DNA from: Oscillospiraceae bacterium | GTDB taxonomy: Bacteria > Bacillota > Clostridia > Oscillospirales > Oscillospiraceae | Length of the DNA: 37,094 nucleotides | Direction: 5' to 3' | Assembly: GCA_017419715.1 (NCBI GenBank) | Contig: JAFOKO010000117.1 | Location: 1-37,094 of the forward strand | In this document: positions 23,673 to 32,221 of the stretch, piece by piece | Layout of the letters: each line of letters begins with the position of its first letter | Position numbering within the stretch: position 1 is the stretch's first letter | Made by a program: the position numbers and the translations under genes | The notes under the pieces: model-generated | Database searches by the model: none | What the model saw: the letters and a program-made list of their open reading frames with translations, nothing else | Told to the model about the DNA's origin: nothing

Positions 23673-25376
23673 TTAAGCGGGCAGAAAACCGGCCATTGCA
23701 TCCTTGAACTGCGCCATTAGAGTGTTGGCCTCGTCCCAAGTTTGACCGATTGCAGTATAGTATAGTTTGATTTTCGGCTCCGTGCCGGAGGGCCGAAGGA
23801 TGATCTTGCCATGCTCTCCCAGCTCCAGCGTAAAGACATTGGACTTGGGCAGGCCAGTTTCCTCTTCCCTACCACATTTCAGGCATTTGCGAACGCCGCT
23901 CAGATAGTCCACGGTCGCCGTTACCTTGCAACCGGCCACCTCGACAGGGCAGTTTTCGCGGATATTGGTCATGAACGCCTTGGATGTCTCGTTTGCAGTG
24001 ACACCCTGAAGCTCCACGCTCTGGACATAAGCCGCGTAGCAGCCGAACTGCCGGTAGAGCGCGTCCATATAGTCCGCCAGATTCATGCCGTTCTCCTTGG
24101 CATAGGCGGCCGCCTCACAGACCAGCATTGTGGCAACCACGGCGTCCTTATCCCGGGCATAGCTGCCCTTGAGGTAGCCGCAGCTCTCCTCAAAGCCAAA
24201 GATAAAGCGTTCCTCCCGACCCAGTTCCTCAAGGCGAAGAATCTCGCCACCGATATACTTGAAGCCGGTCAAGACATTCATCATTTTCACACTGTAAGCC
24301 TCGGCGATTTTGTCCGCCAAGGGCGAAGAGACGATAGACTTGATGACCTCGGCGCCCTCAGGCAGATCGCCACGCTCGGAGCGGGTACGCAGGATATAGT
24401 CCAGCAGGACGCAGCCCAGCTCGTTGCCACTGAGTTTGCGGAAGGTCCCGTTCACAGGAACCGCGATTGCCACACGGTCCGCATCGGGGTCCGTGCCGAT
24501 GATCAAATCGGGATGGATCTCGCTGGCAAGTTTGTAGCATTCATTCAGCGCGGCGTCCGTCTCGGGGTTGGGATAAGTGCAGGTTTTGAAATCGCCGTCC
24601 GGTTTTTCTTGAACGGCCACAATATCCGCCTTGACGCCAATGCGACGGAAGAGCTCACGCACGGGCTTGTTGCCGGTTCCGCACAGAGGCGTATAGATCA
24701 CATGGAGTCCGGAGCGCTTGACCCGCTCCAGGTCCAGTCCCTCCTGCATGACCCGGTTGTAGTAGGCAGTCCAGAGGGATTGGGGGATGTTTTCGATCAT
24801 CCCTTCCGTTTTAAGGGCATCAAAGCTTTTTTCTGGCAGGACAAAATACTGTGTATTCTGGATTTCCCGGTAGACAATGGCGGCGGGCTCGTCGGTCATT
24901 TGGCAACCGTCTGCACCATAGCATTTAATGCCGTTGTACATACCGGCATTATGAGAGGCAGTCACCATGATACCTACGCCGCAGTGTAGCTCGCGCACCG
25001 CATAGGAGAGCATGGGGGTGGGTGCAAGCTCATGATAGATGTGCACATGAATTCCGGTTTCTGCCAGCACAGCAGCACAGATTTCCGCATAGGCGCGGGA
25101 ATTATGGCGGCTATCATAGCCGATGGCGCAACGCTTGGGCAGATCTGTTCCATTCAGCCACTTGGCAACACCCTGAGCTGTGCGGCGGACTGTAAACTCA
25201 TTGAGGCGATTGCAACCAAGGCCCATGATTCCACGGATTCCCGCGGTTCCAAAGCTCAGCTCTGCCCCAAAGCAGTCCTTCAATGCCAGCTCATTTCCCT
25301 GCATAGCTTGCAGCATATCCCGATAGGAAACGGGAGCGTGCTCCAACCAGAATTGATACTGTGTCTGATAGTCCAT
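23673..25376 (-). CDS. Phosphoglucomutase/phosphomannomutase family (PgcA-type)
   Basis: 567 residues with the complete alpha-D-phosphohexomutase motif set: catalytic Ser141 in TASHN (139-143), metal loop GTDPDADRVA, sugar-binding GFEESCGYL, and phosphate loop RPSGTEPKIK near the C-terminus. It interconverts glucose-1-P and glucose-6-P (or the mannose pair), linking glycolysis with polysaccharide precursors. The start is ATG 25376 after GGGAGGA; the longer frame to 25457 overlaps the coiled-coil gene. The size is the bacillus PgcA type, longer than GlmM. Confidence 0.92.
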   Translation of the reverse strand: MDYQTQYQFWLEHAPVSYRDMLQAMQGNELALKDCFGAELSFGTAGIRGIMGLGCNRLNEFTVRRTAQGVAKWLNGTDLPKRCAIGYDSRHNSRAYAEICAAVLAETGIHVHIYHELAPTPMLSYAVRELHCGVGIMVTASHNAGMYNGIKCYGADGCQMTDEPAAIVYREIQNTQYFVLPEKSFDALKTEGMIENIPQSLWTAYYNRVMQEGLDLERVKRSGLHVIYTPLCGTGNKPVRELFRRIGVKADIVAVQEKPDGDFKTCTYPNPETDAALNECYKLASEIHPDLIIGTDPDADRVAIAVPVNGTFRKLSGNELGCVLLDYILRTRSERGDLPEGAEVIKSIVSSPLADKIAEAYSVKMMNVLTGFKYIGGEILRLEELGREERFIFGFEESCGYLKGSYARDKDAVVATMLVCEAAAYAKENGMNLADYMDALYRQFGCYAAYVQSVELQGVTANETSKAFMTNIRENCPVEVAGCKVTATVDYLSGVRKCLKCGREEETGLPKSNVFTLELGEHGKIILRPSGTEPKIKLYYTAIGQTWDEANTLMAQFKDAMAGFLPA

Positions 25377-25453
25377 AATGTCCTCCCATTCAACAATTCT
25401 TCCTCGCTCGGCCTTCCCGTATGCACAGCAGGTTGACCGTTTTACGAAACCCG

Positions 25454-26020
25454 TCACAGAGGTCTGGAGAGGGGTTTATTGTTCTTGTTTTGAGATCCAA
25501 CTAAGGAATTGAACTTTGCGCGAGATTCTCTTACCTCGTTCAGCGCCTCGGAAATGGCCTGCTCGGTCTGCTTCAAGGCGTCGTCCACATATTGGTTGGT
25601 CACAACCTTGAGCTCGCGAATTCGCTCCTGGGCAGCCTGCACTGTTGCATTGGCTTCGTCCTTGGCGGCCTTTACCGTCGCTTCGGCTTCTTCCTTTGCG
25701 GCCTTTAACATTGCTTCGGCTTCCTCCTTGGCCTGCTTATAGATCTCATTCTCAGAAATGAGCTGGCGGGCCTGGGCGTGTGCCTGTTTCAAAATGTTCT
25801 CGGCCTCACGCTTTGCATTGTTGATCACTTCGCTTCGGGATTCGACGATGGTTTTGGCCTGCTTCAGCTCACCGGGCAGCAGGTTACTGATCCCATCCAA
25901 TTGATCGAGCACGCGGTCGCGCTCGACAATGCATTTATCAGCGCTCAGCGGCATGCTCCGCGCTTGCTGTATGATCTCATACAAGGTGCTGATAATATCT
26001 TCAATCCCGTTTTCATTCAT
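25454..26020 (-). CDS. Coiled-coil protein with 11-residue tandem repeats
   Basis: 188 residues, almost wholly helical and charged. A near-perfect 11-residue unit occurs three times (97-107, 108-118 and 119-129), each beginning AK(E/D)E or nearly so; 11-residue periodicity is typical of right-handed or straight coiled coils such as those of ATP-synthase stalk (V-type subunit H/E) and LEA-like proteins. A DivIVA-like start is not evident. GGAGG precedes the ATG. It sits where coaD is commonly found after rsmD. Cell-envelope or scaffolding function is speculation. Confidence 0.72.
   Translation of the reverse strand: MNENGIEDIISTLYEIIQQARSMPLSADKCIVERDRVLDQLDGISNLLPGELKQAKTIVESRSEVINNAKREAENILKQAHAQARQLISENEIYKQAKEEAEAMLKAAKEEAEATVKAAKDEANATVQAAQERIRELKVVTNQYVDDALKQTEQAISEALNEVRESRAKFNSLVGSQNKNNKPLSRPL
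25634..25732 (-). repeat. Three tandem 33-bp in-frame repeats
   Basis: Three adjacent 33-base units encode the 11-residue repeats of the coiled-coil protein. They are similar in DNA as well as in protein, so a recent duplication is likely, and the number of units may vary between strains. Confidence 0.75.
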
Positions 26021-26043
26021 GGTTGTTTCCTCCTGTTTCTGTC

Positions 26044-26595
26044 TTAAGACAAGTCGACTGCCCGATAAACGGTGATTCCCGTTTTGCCGTAGCGATAGTC
26101 CCTTGCGCGGGAAAAACCTGCAAAGCTGTCAGGCAGCACCTTATCCGCAGGTCGTTCGCATATTATTATAGCACCGGATTTCAAGATGTCAATTTCTGAA
26201 ATCCGTTTTAGCGCGTTTTCCAGGAATTTCTCCCGGTAGGGCGGGTCCAAAAAAATCAAATCAAACTTGCCCTTTGCCCGGTTCAGATACTCCATATAGT
26301 CTGCACAAACCAGCTCTGCCAAATTCGACAGCTTGGTCTTTTCCAGATTCTGCCGAATGATGGAGATGCATTCCTTACTCTGGTCTACAATCACGGCGCC
26401 TGCAGCTCCGCGGCTCAGAGCCTCAATGGCCATCTGGCCGCTGCCGCCAAAGAGATCCAGAACCCGGCGTCCTTCCACCTCGAATTGAATGATATTAAAT
26501 ATGGATTCTTTGACCCGATCCGTGGTGGGACGGGTATCCAGGCCGTCTCGGCTTTGTAGCGGGACCGATCTGGCTGTACCGGAGATCACCCTCAT
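26044..26595 (-). CDS. rsmD: 16S rRNA (guanine(966)-N(2))-methyltransferase RsmD
   Basis: 183 residues with the RsmD N-terminal MRVISG, TRPTTDRVKESIFN, SAM loop LDLFGGSGQMAIEA (46-59) and catalytic DPPY (about 117-120). It methylates G966 of 16S rRNA in the 30S subunit. Its ATG overlaps the uvrC stop in an ATGA, so it is coupled with uvrC. coaD, often next in other Firmicutes, is not found here. Confidence 0.93.
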   Translation of the reverse strand: MRVISGTARSVPLQSRDGLDTRPTTDRVKESIFNIIQFEVEGRRVLDLFGGSGQMAIEALSRGAAGAVIVDQSKECISIIRQNLEKTKLSNLAELVCADYMEYLNRAKGKFDLIFLDPPYREKFLENALKRISEIDILKSGAIIICERPADKVLPDSFAGFSRARDYRYGKTGITVYRAVDLS

Positions 26596-28415
26596 GTTTC
26601 TTCCTCCCCATGGAAATATTGATAGACCGCTACGGCGGCGTCTCTGGGTAACACGCTACCCAGCTCCTGCACGCTGGCCGCCCGAATGGCGGACACGGTA
26701 TGAAAGCGTTTTAGAAGATCCTCCCGTCGTTTGGCGCCGATGCCGGGGATCTGCTCCAGGCTGCTACCCTTGACCCGCTTGCTTCGAAGCTTGCGGTGGT
26801 AAGTAATGGCAAAGCGGTGCGTTTCCTCCTGGATCGTGCCAATCAGGGCAAACACGCTCTGCTGTCCGGAAATGCCGATTTCCTCTCCTGCTGGGGTCAC
26901 CAGCGCCCGGGTGCGGTGGCGGTCATCCTTGACCATGCCAAAGATGGGGATTTGGATCCCCATCGGCTGCAGCTCGTCCAGCACGGCCTTGGCATGGTTT
27001 ACGCCGCCGTCGATCAACAGCAAGTCCGGGGCAGATTCAAAGCCTTTATCCCCTGCCAGGAAATGCTTGAAGCGTCGGTGCAAGACCTGGCGCATGGAGG
27101 CGTAGTCGTCCTGATCATCCAAGCCCTCCAGTTTAAAGTGCCGATAGCCGGAACGCAGAGGTTTTCCGTCCTCGAAGACCACCATGGAAGCCACAATGTC
27201 GGTGCCGGAAATATTGGAAATATCATAGGATTCCATGCGCCGGGGCTGGTGCTCGAGCTTGAGCATCTGCCGCAGCAGCTCTTGTGTGCCCCGGAGCTTT
27301 TCCTCCCGGGTGGTGATCCGCTGGGCTTCCTCCAAGGCGTTGCGCTGGGCTGCCTCCACCAAACGGGTCCCGTCCCCCCGCTGGGGGGTTCGGATTCGAA
27401 TGTGTTTGTTCAGGTTCTTGCTCAAAAGCTCTGCAAAGAGTTCAGCATCTTCGATTTCCATGGGGAGCAGGATCTGCTTCGGCGCGGCCCCACGGCTGAA
27501 ATAATACTGCTTGAGCAGCGCAGAGACAGCCTCCGCCGGATCGTCGGCCAGGGGCAGAATTTCATAATCTTTATCCACCAGATTGCCGTCCACATAGTGC
27601 AGAACCGCAAAGCAGCCCTTGGCCTCCGTCTGGGCGTAGCCGATCGCGTCGGTGTCGGCCATGCGGCCGGCGGTAACAAGCTGCTTCTGTCCCAGAGCTT
27701 CAATGGCGTTCATCCGATCCCGGAGCTGAGCCGCCTTTTCAAATTCAAGAGTTTCGGAAGCAGCAAGCATTTTTTCCCGCAGTATCGCTGCCACAGGTTT
27801 GTACTGGCCGCAGAGTAGATGCTCTACCTGGGAGATTCGCTCTCGATACTCTGCTTGATCCGGCGTACCCCGGCACCAGCCGTCACAGTTGCCCATTTGG
27901 AAGTTTAAGCAGGGCCGCTCCTTGCCAATGTCCCGCGGAAATACTTTGCCGCAGCCAGGCAACTTGAAGGTAAGACGCAGGGTGTCTATGACTTTTTGCG
28001 TGAGATAGCGCCCGCCGTAGGGGCCAAAATAACGCGCACCATCCTCCATAACCTTGGAGGCCAGCGTCATAACGGGATAGGGTGCGGTGAGATTCAAACG
28101 CAGATAGGGAAAGCCTTTGTCGTCCTTCAAGAGGATATTATACTTGGGCATATAGCGCTTGATGAGGCTGCATTCCAGCACCAGGGCCTCAAATTCCGAG
28201 GCAGCCATAATCACATCAAAATGATCCACCTTGGAGACCATGAGCCGGGTTTTTGGGCTGTGGGAAGCGGAATCGATGAAGTATTGGCTCACGCGGTTTT
28301 TCAGCTTTTTGGCCTTGCCCACATAAATGACCTCGCCAGCCTTGTTTTGCATCAGGTAAACCCCTGGTGAAAGGGGCAGCGAGAGGGCTTTTTCCTTCAA
28401 TTCGGATTTCGTCAA
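26592..28415 (-). CDS. uvrC: Excinuclease ABC subunit C
   Basis: 607 residues in the UvrC order: GIY-YIG nuclease domain at the start (SPGVYLM, then VIYVGKAKKLKNRV at about 29-42), the central UVR helix pair (LEFEKAAQLRDRM), the RNase H-like incision domain with DLLLIDGG, and C-terminal HhH helices (IPGIGAKRREDLL). It makes both incisions in nucleotide excision repair with UvrAB. The start is TTG 28415, with GGAGG 8 bases upstream, which gives the proper short N-terminus; the longer frame to 28472 contains the hairpin region. Confidence 0.94.
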   Translation of the reverse strand: MTKSELKEKALSLPLSPGVYLMQNKAGEVIYVGKAKKLKNRVSQYFIDSASHSPKTRLMVSKVDHFDVIMAASEFEALVLECSLIKRYMPKYNILLKDDKGFPYLRLNLTAPYPVMTLASKVMEDGARYFGPYGGRYLTQKVIDTLRLTFKLPGCGKVFPRDIGKERPCLNFQMGNCDGWCRGTPDQAEYRERISQVEHLLCGQYKPVAAILREKMLAASETLEFEKAAQLRDRMNAIEALGQKQLVTAGRMADTDAIGYAQTEAKGCFAVLHYVDGNLVDKDYEILPLADDPAEAVSALLKQYYFSRGAAPKQILLPMEIEDAELFAELLSKNLNKHIRIRTPQRGDGTRLVEAAQRNALEEAQRITTREEKLRGTQELLRQMLKLEHQPRRMESYDISNISGTDIVASMVVFEDGKPLRSGYRHFKLEGLDDQDDYASMRQVLHRRFKHFLAGDKGFESAPDLLLIDGGVNHAKAVLDELQPMGIQIPIFGMVKDDRHRTRALVTPAGEEIGISGQQSVFALIGTIQEETHRFAITYHRKLRSKRVKGSSLEQIPGIGAKRREDLLKRFHTVSAIRAASVQELGSVLPRDAAVAVYQYFHGEEET

Positions 28416-28439
28416 GCATCTCACCTCCCGGATAGAGCT

Positions 28440-28471
28440 TGCCCCAAAGACCGGATCCGGCCTTTGGGGCA
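28440..28471. repeat. Long inverted repeat between the HPr-like gene and uvrC
   Basis: TGCCCCAAAG (28440-28449) pairs with CTTTGGGGCA (28462-28471); inside, CCGG pairs with CCGG around AT, with one mismatch. It lies in the 63-base gap between the HPr-like stop and the uvrC start. The minus-strand side has no T run after it, so it may attenuate or process the message rather than terminate it. Confidence 0.75.
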
Positions 28472-28478
28472 TTTTGCG

Positions 28479-28739
28479 TCAGAACAGATCTTCGTCTAGC
28501 ATTGCGGCAAGCGTATTCACTGCTTCTTCCTCATCGGAGCCCTCGGCAGAGAGGGTCACCTCCGTCCCGGTCACAATCGCCATGGACAGAACACCGAGCA
28601 AGCTCTTGGCGTTGATCTTGCGATCATCTGTCTCGATCCAAATGCTGGACCGGTAATCGTTGGCCTTCTGGATGAAGTAGGTCGCCTGCTTGTTGTGCAG
28701 CCCGGATGCGCACTTTACAACTTTCGTTACTTTGAACAT
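28479..28739 (-). CDS. HPr-like phosphocarrier with altered active site
   Basis: 86 residues, the HPr fold and length. Both HPr phosphorylation sites are in register: His15 (GLH) and Ser46 (NAKS). However, the residues that in canonical HPr are Arg17 and Pro18 are Lys17 and Gln18 (GLHNKQA). Arg17 helps phosphotransfer, so a PTS carrier role is doubtful and a regulatory Crh- or NPr-like role is possible. It has a strong promoter upstream. uvrC follows after 63 bases containing a hairpin. Confidence 0.85.
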   Translation of the reverse strand: MFKVTKVVKCASGLHNKQATYFIQKANDYRSSIWIETDDRKINAKSLLGVLSMAIVTGTEVTLSAEGSDEEEAVNTLAAMLDEDLF

Positions 28740-28754
28740 GTCGTCACCTCACGA

Positions 28755-28775
28755 TGGGGGTGTTCACACACCCAT
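28755..28775 (-). repeat. Hairpin in the HPr-like leader
   Basis: A short stem of about six or seven base pairs (GGGTGT with ACACCC, read on the minus strand) encloses a loop of about three bases in the leader between the -10 box and the start codon. It may set stability or translation. Confidence 0.5.
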
Positions 28776-28788
28776 TTAAAACAAAGTA

Positions 28789-28817
28789 ACTATACACAGT
28801 TCTGAGGAAAAAGTCAA
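28789..28817 (-). promoter_or_regulatory. Sigma-A promoter for HPr-like gene and uvrC operon
   Basis: TTGACT (28812-28817) and TATAGT (28789-28794) have a 17-base spacer on the minus strand. It is about 50 bases before the HPr-like start and downstream of the mutS2 stop. Confidence 0.85.
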
Positions 28818-28895
28818 GCGTTATCTGAATAAAACATCGAAAAAAATGCTTGTATTTGAGAATAAGGCCCCAATTGCAGGTAATGGATCCAGCTC

Positions 28896-31286
28896 TTAGG
28901 CCAGTTCCGCGATGGTCACGCCGTCTTCACCTTCGCCATAGATGCCAAGACGAAATTTCTTGACATGCTTGTTCTTGCGAAGCTCTTCGTGAACCATCTT
29001 GCGCAGGACGCCGGTGCCCTTGCCATGGATGATGCGGACTGGGCTCAAATTAGCCATGTAGGCGTTGTCCAGGAAGATCGTCAACACAGCAGAGGCTTCC
29101 AGAGCGTCCATACCGCGCAGGTCCAGCTCCATGGTCTGTGCCTTGTTGTTGAACTCCTTCCGGGTCTTATCGATGAATTTTTTGACCTCGGCTGGTTCGT
29201 TTTCCAACAAATAGACTTCATTTGGCTTGACATTGACTTTCATAATGCCTGCCTGGAGCTGATAGGTGCCGTCCTTGTTGACTGCCAGAACGGTAGCTTT
29301 GGTGCCGATCTTCAAAAGCTCCACGGTGTCCCCTGCCCGGATCTCACGGCTGGGCTTGGGGCGCTCCGGAGCGTTCTGCTTTGGTGCGATTTTGCTCTCC
29401 GCTTCGTTGAGTTGGCGGCGCAGTTCCGCCTGGCGGGCGTTGACCCCTTGGGCGTCTGCAGTATCCTTCATCTGCTTACGCAGCTGCTTCAGCTCCTCGT
29501 AGACGGAATTGGCGGTGCGGCGGGCTTCGTCAATGATCATCTGTGCCTCGCGGCGGGCCTGAGCCTCAGCCTTTTCCTTTTCCTTCTTGATCTGGGCGTA
29601 GTATTCCTCGGACTTTTGGCGGGTGCGCAGGGTCTCCTGCTGCAGGCGCTCGGCCTCAATGCGGGCAGCCTCCATCTGCTGCCGCTGCTGCTCGAGCTGA
29701 TCCAGAACTTCTTCAAAGTCCAGATCGTTCTGGCTAACTGTGTTTCGGGCTGCATTGATGATCTCCTCGGGAAGGCCGAGGCGGCGGGAAATGGCAAAGG
29801 CATTGGACTTGCCCGGCACGCCGATCAACAACTTGTAGGTGGGCTTCAAGGTCTCCACATCAAATTCACAGGCGGCGTTGGTAACGCCCGCAGTGCGCAT
29901 GGCATAGACCTTCAACTCCGCATAGTGGGTCGTGGCGGCCACACGGCTGCCCCGTCCGCGGCAGAATTCAATCAGAGAGATGGCCAGGGCCGCGCCCTCG
30001 GCGGGGTCTGTGCCAGCGCCCAGCTCGTCAAAGAGCACCAGGGAGCGCTCGTTGCACTGATCCACCACCTGCACAATATTTCGCATGTGCGCGGAGAATG
30101 TTGACAGGCTCTGCTCGATGCTCTGCTCGTCGCCGATGTCGGCCAGGACATTTTCAAAGACAGAGACGCTGCTTCCGTCCGCGGCAGGAATATGCAAGCC
30201 GCACTCAGCCATCAAGGTCAACAGCCCCAGCGTTTTCAGCGTGACCGTTTTGCCGCCGGTATTGGGGCCGGTTATGATCAGTGTGTCAAACTCTTTTCCA
30301 AGGTACACAGAAATCGGTACCACGCTCTTCGGGTCGATCAGCGGATGCCTGGCCTGAATCAGATCCAGGCAACCATCGTCACGGATCTTCGGCTCAACCG
30401 CCTTCATGCGGAAGGAAAGCTTTGCCCGGGCAAAGATGACATCCAGATCCACCAGAATGGTGTAATCCTGGGAAATGTTCTCCCGGTGGTTGGCCGCCTC
30501 GGCGGAAAGCTCCGCGAGAATGCGCTCAATTTCTTTTTTTTCCCGCAGCAGCAGCTCCCGCAGGGCATTGTTGGCGTTCACGGAGGACATGGGTTCCACA
30601 AAGAAAGTGGAGCCGGAAGAACTCACATCATGGATCAAGCCGGGGATCTCGTTTTTGAACTCCGCCTTGACCGGCACCACATAGCGGTCCTGCCGCAGCG
30701 TGATGATGGGGTCGCGCAGGAATTTGGCGTAGGATGGGGATGTGATCAGCTTTTGCAGGCTTTCCTTGATCTTGGCGCTCTGAATGCGCATATGTCGGCG
30801 GATATCCGCCAACTCAGGGCTGGCGGCGTCTGCAATTTCCTCTTCAGAGAGGATGGAACCGGTAATACGCTCTTCCAGATAGCGGTTTGGCGTCAAGGCG
30901 GCAAACATCCAGTCCAGGGAAGTGTTGGCACAGGCTCCGTCGTAGTATTCCTTGGCGGAACGGGCGCAGCGCAGGACGGCGGCGATCTGCAGCAGCTCCT
31001 TGGGGCTGAGACTGCCGCCGCGGTCTGCCCGGTCCAGGCTCATGCGCACATCCTGTACATCCTGAAATGCAGGGCTGGAACGCAGGTCGATCAGACGGCA
31101 GGCGTCGCTGGTCTGTATCTGCAGGCCGACGATATCCTCCTTGTCGCAGATCGGGACGACTTTGCGGCAGTGTTCCTTGGCCTCACTGCTTACGGCACAT
31201 TCCGCAAGCTGCTCCAGCACGCGGCCAAGCTCCAATTTTTGCAGAGATTTTTCGTATAATTCTGTCATTTCGTATGTCTCATTCAT
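28896..31286 (-). CDS. mutS2: MutS2 endonuclease/ATPase
   Basis: 796 residues. A MutS core runs through Walker A GPNTGGKT, Walker B and the LFDELGAGTDP segment; a long Glu/Arg coiled coil follows (about 510-620); the C-terminus is an Smr nuclease domain with LDLRG and HGKGTGVLR. MutS2 suppresses homologous recombination by cutting branched DNA and also acts in rescue of collided ribosomes in Bacillus. ATG 31286 overlaps the recO stop (ATGA) and follows GGAGAAA. Length and domains are complete. Confidence 0.94.
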   Translation of the reverse strand: MNETYEMTELYEKSLQKLELGRVLEQLAECAVSSEAKEHCRKVVPICDKEDIVGLQIQTSDACRLIDLRSSPAFQDVQDVRMSLDRADRGGSLSPKELLQIAAVLRCARSAKEYYDGACANTSLDWMFAALTPNRYLEERITGSILSEEEIADAASPELADIRRHMRIQSAKIKESLQKLITSPSYAKFLRDPIITLRQDRYVVPVKAEFKNEIPGLIHDVSSSGSTFFVEPMSSVNANNALRELLLREKKEIERILAELSAEAANHRENISQDYTILVDLDVIFARAKLSFRMKAVEPKIRDDGCLDLIQARHPLIDPKSVVPISVYLGKEFDTLIITGPNTGGKTVTLKTLGLLTLMAECGLHIPAADGSSVSVFENVLADIGDEQSIEQSLSTFSAHMRNIVQVVDQCNERSLVLFDELGAGTDPAEGAALAISLIEFCRGRGSRVAATTHYAELKVYAMRTAGVTNAACEFDVETLKPTYKLLIGVPGKSNAFAISRRLGLPEEIINAARNTVSQNDLDFEEVLDQLEQQRQQMEAARIEAERLQQETLRTRQKSEEYYAQIKKEKEKAEAQARREAQMIIDEARRTANSVYEELKQLRKQMKDTADAQGVNARQAELRRQLNEAESKIAPKQNAPERPKPSREIRAGDTVELLKIGTKATVLAVNKDGTYQLQAGIMKVNVKPNEVYLLENEPAEVKKFIDKTRKEFNNKAQTMELDLRGMDALEASAVLTIFLDNAYMANLSPVRIIHGKGTGVLRKMVHEELRKNKHVKKFRLGIYGEGEDGVTIAELA

Positions 31287-32038
31287 ATTGTTTCTCCATA
31301 GTGTTGCAGGGACTTATAAAAGTCCAGCGTATAAAAGCTATGTTCCAACTGGGTCATCAGATAGGCTTCGGTGAGCGCGCTCAGCGCATGCAAGCTCTCC
31401 CCTTCCAGCCGAAAAGAAAACAAGCGTTTGGCCTCACTCCAGGCAATGTAGCGCATTGCCAGCAACATGCCGGGATTCAGAGGCAGGCGAATTCCAGGCT
31501 CATCTTCCCGGCAGGCGGCACAGGAGAGGCTTCCGCGGGACAGGTCAAAGCGGTCCGGGGCTTCCGCCCCGCAGACCGCACAGGCGGAGAGCTCCGGCGC
31601 AAAGCCAGCCAGGCAGGCAAGGCGGAGCTCAAAGCCCGCCTTTACCAAGTCCTGGGGCCTGCCCTGGCAAGCCAAGGCAAAGAGCGCGTTGCAGAGCAGC
31701 TGCAGCAGTTCCGGGTTCGGTGCATCCTCTTGCGCCACGGTTCCGGCCGCCTGGGCAAAGTAAGACCCCAGGGCCAGTAGCTCGATGTCCTCCCGCAAGG
31801 CGCGGAACTGCTCCAGAGGCTGGGCCTCCTGCACGCTGAGCTTTCCACGATACTCCTGCAGCGTAAACTCTGAGAGGGTGAGGAGTTGACAGGCGCTTTT
31901 CAGCGCAGAGCTGCCCCGCCGGACACCTCTGGCCTTGACCGTGAGCAGGCCACGATCCTTAGAGAGCAGGTCCAGAAGCTTGTCTGCCTCGTTGATCTCT
32001 ACCTCCCGGAGCACGATAGCCTCGGTTTTGATAAACAT
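31283..32038 (-). CDS. recO: DNA repair protein RecO
   Basis: 251 residues. An OB-fold N-terminus (TEAIVLREVEINEADKLLDL) is followed by a helical body and a zinc-type cysteine quartet (CAVCG, then CAAC). RecO loads RecA with RecR and RecF and anneals SSB-coated DNA. ATG 32038 follows GGAGGG; an ATG at 32122 would add 28 residues encoded mainly by the overlapping yqzL-like frame. The stop overlaps mutS2 in an ATGA. Confidence 0.92.
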   Translation of the reverse strand: MFIKTEAIVLREVEINEADKLLDLLSKDRGLLTVKARGVRRGSSALKSACQLLTLSEFTLQEYRGKLSVQEAQPLEQFRALREDIELLALGSYFAQAAGTVAQEDAPNPELLQLLCNALFALACQGRPQDLVKAGFELRLACLAGFAPELSACAVCGAEAPDRFDLSRGSLSCAACREDEPGIRLPLNPGMLLAMRYIAWSEAKRLFSFRLEGESLHALSALTEAYLMTQLEHSFYTLDFYKSLQHYGETI

Positions 32039-32153
32039 AATCCCTCCGTACCGGCAGAATCGGCATATCCGCAGCTGCCTGCCGATAAAGCAGATAGGTC
32101 TCCGGCGCGCCGGAGCGTTCAAATGCTTTCCAAAGCAGAATGGGGTCCTCCAT
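31959..32153 (-). CDS. YqzL-like small protein, extended into recO
   Basis: 64 residues; the first half (MEDPILLWKAFERSGAPETY, then LLYRQ) looks like the YqzL family found between era and recO in Bacillus. GGGAGG lies 7 bases before the ATG. The typical YqzL protein is shorter (about 45-50 residues), but here the frame runs 80 bases into recO before it stops; that tail is basic and not conserved-looking. A lost stop codon is possible. Its function is unknown. Confidence 0.72.
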   Translation of the reverse strand: MEDPILLWKAFERSGAPETYLLYRQAAADMPILPVRRDYVYQNRGYRAPGGRDQRGRQASGPAL

Positions 32154-32221
32154 GAAAAAGCCTCCCATCATATTTGATTGGAATTAGCTTTTCCAAAAGG
32201 CTTTATCCTTATGCCTGGTTT

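Noticed and set aside
23811-24989. Plus-strand open frame of 392 codons opposite phosphoglucomutase
   Set aside because: All mutase motifs lie on the minus strand; the plus frame is a composition artefact.
25454-26020. DivIVA identity for the coiled-coil protein
   Set aside because: The conserved N-terminal membrane-binding motif of DivIVA is not seen; only coiled coil and 11-residue repeats are supported.
28965-30104. Plus-strand leucine-rich frame opposite mutS2
   Set aside because: Hydrophobic look comes from the antisense of Lys/Glu-rich coiled-coil codons; no start site.
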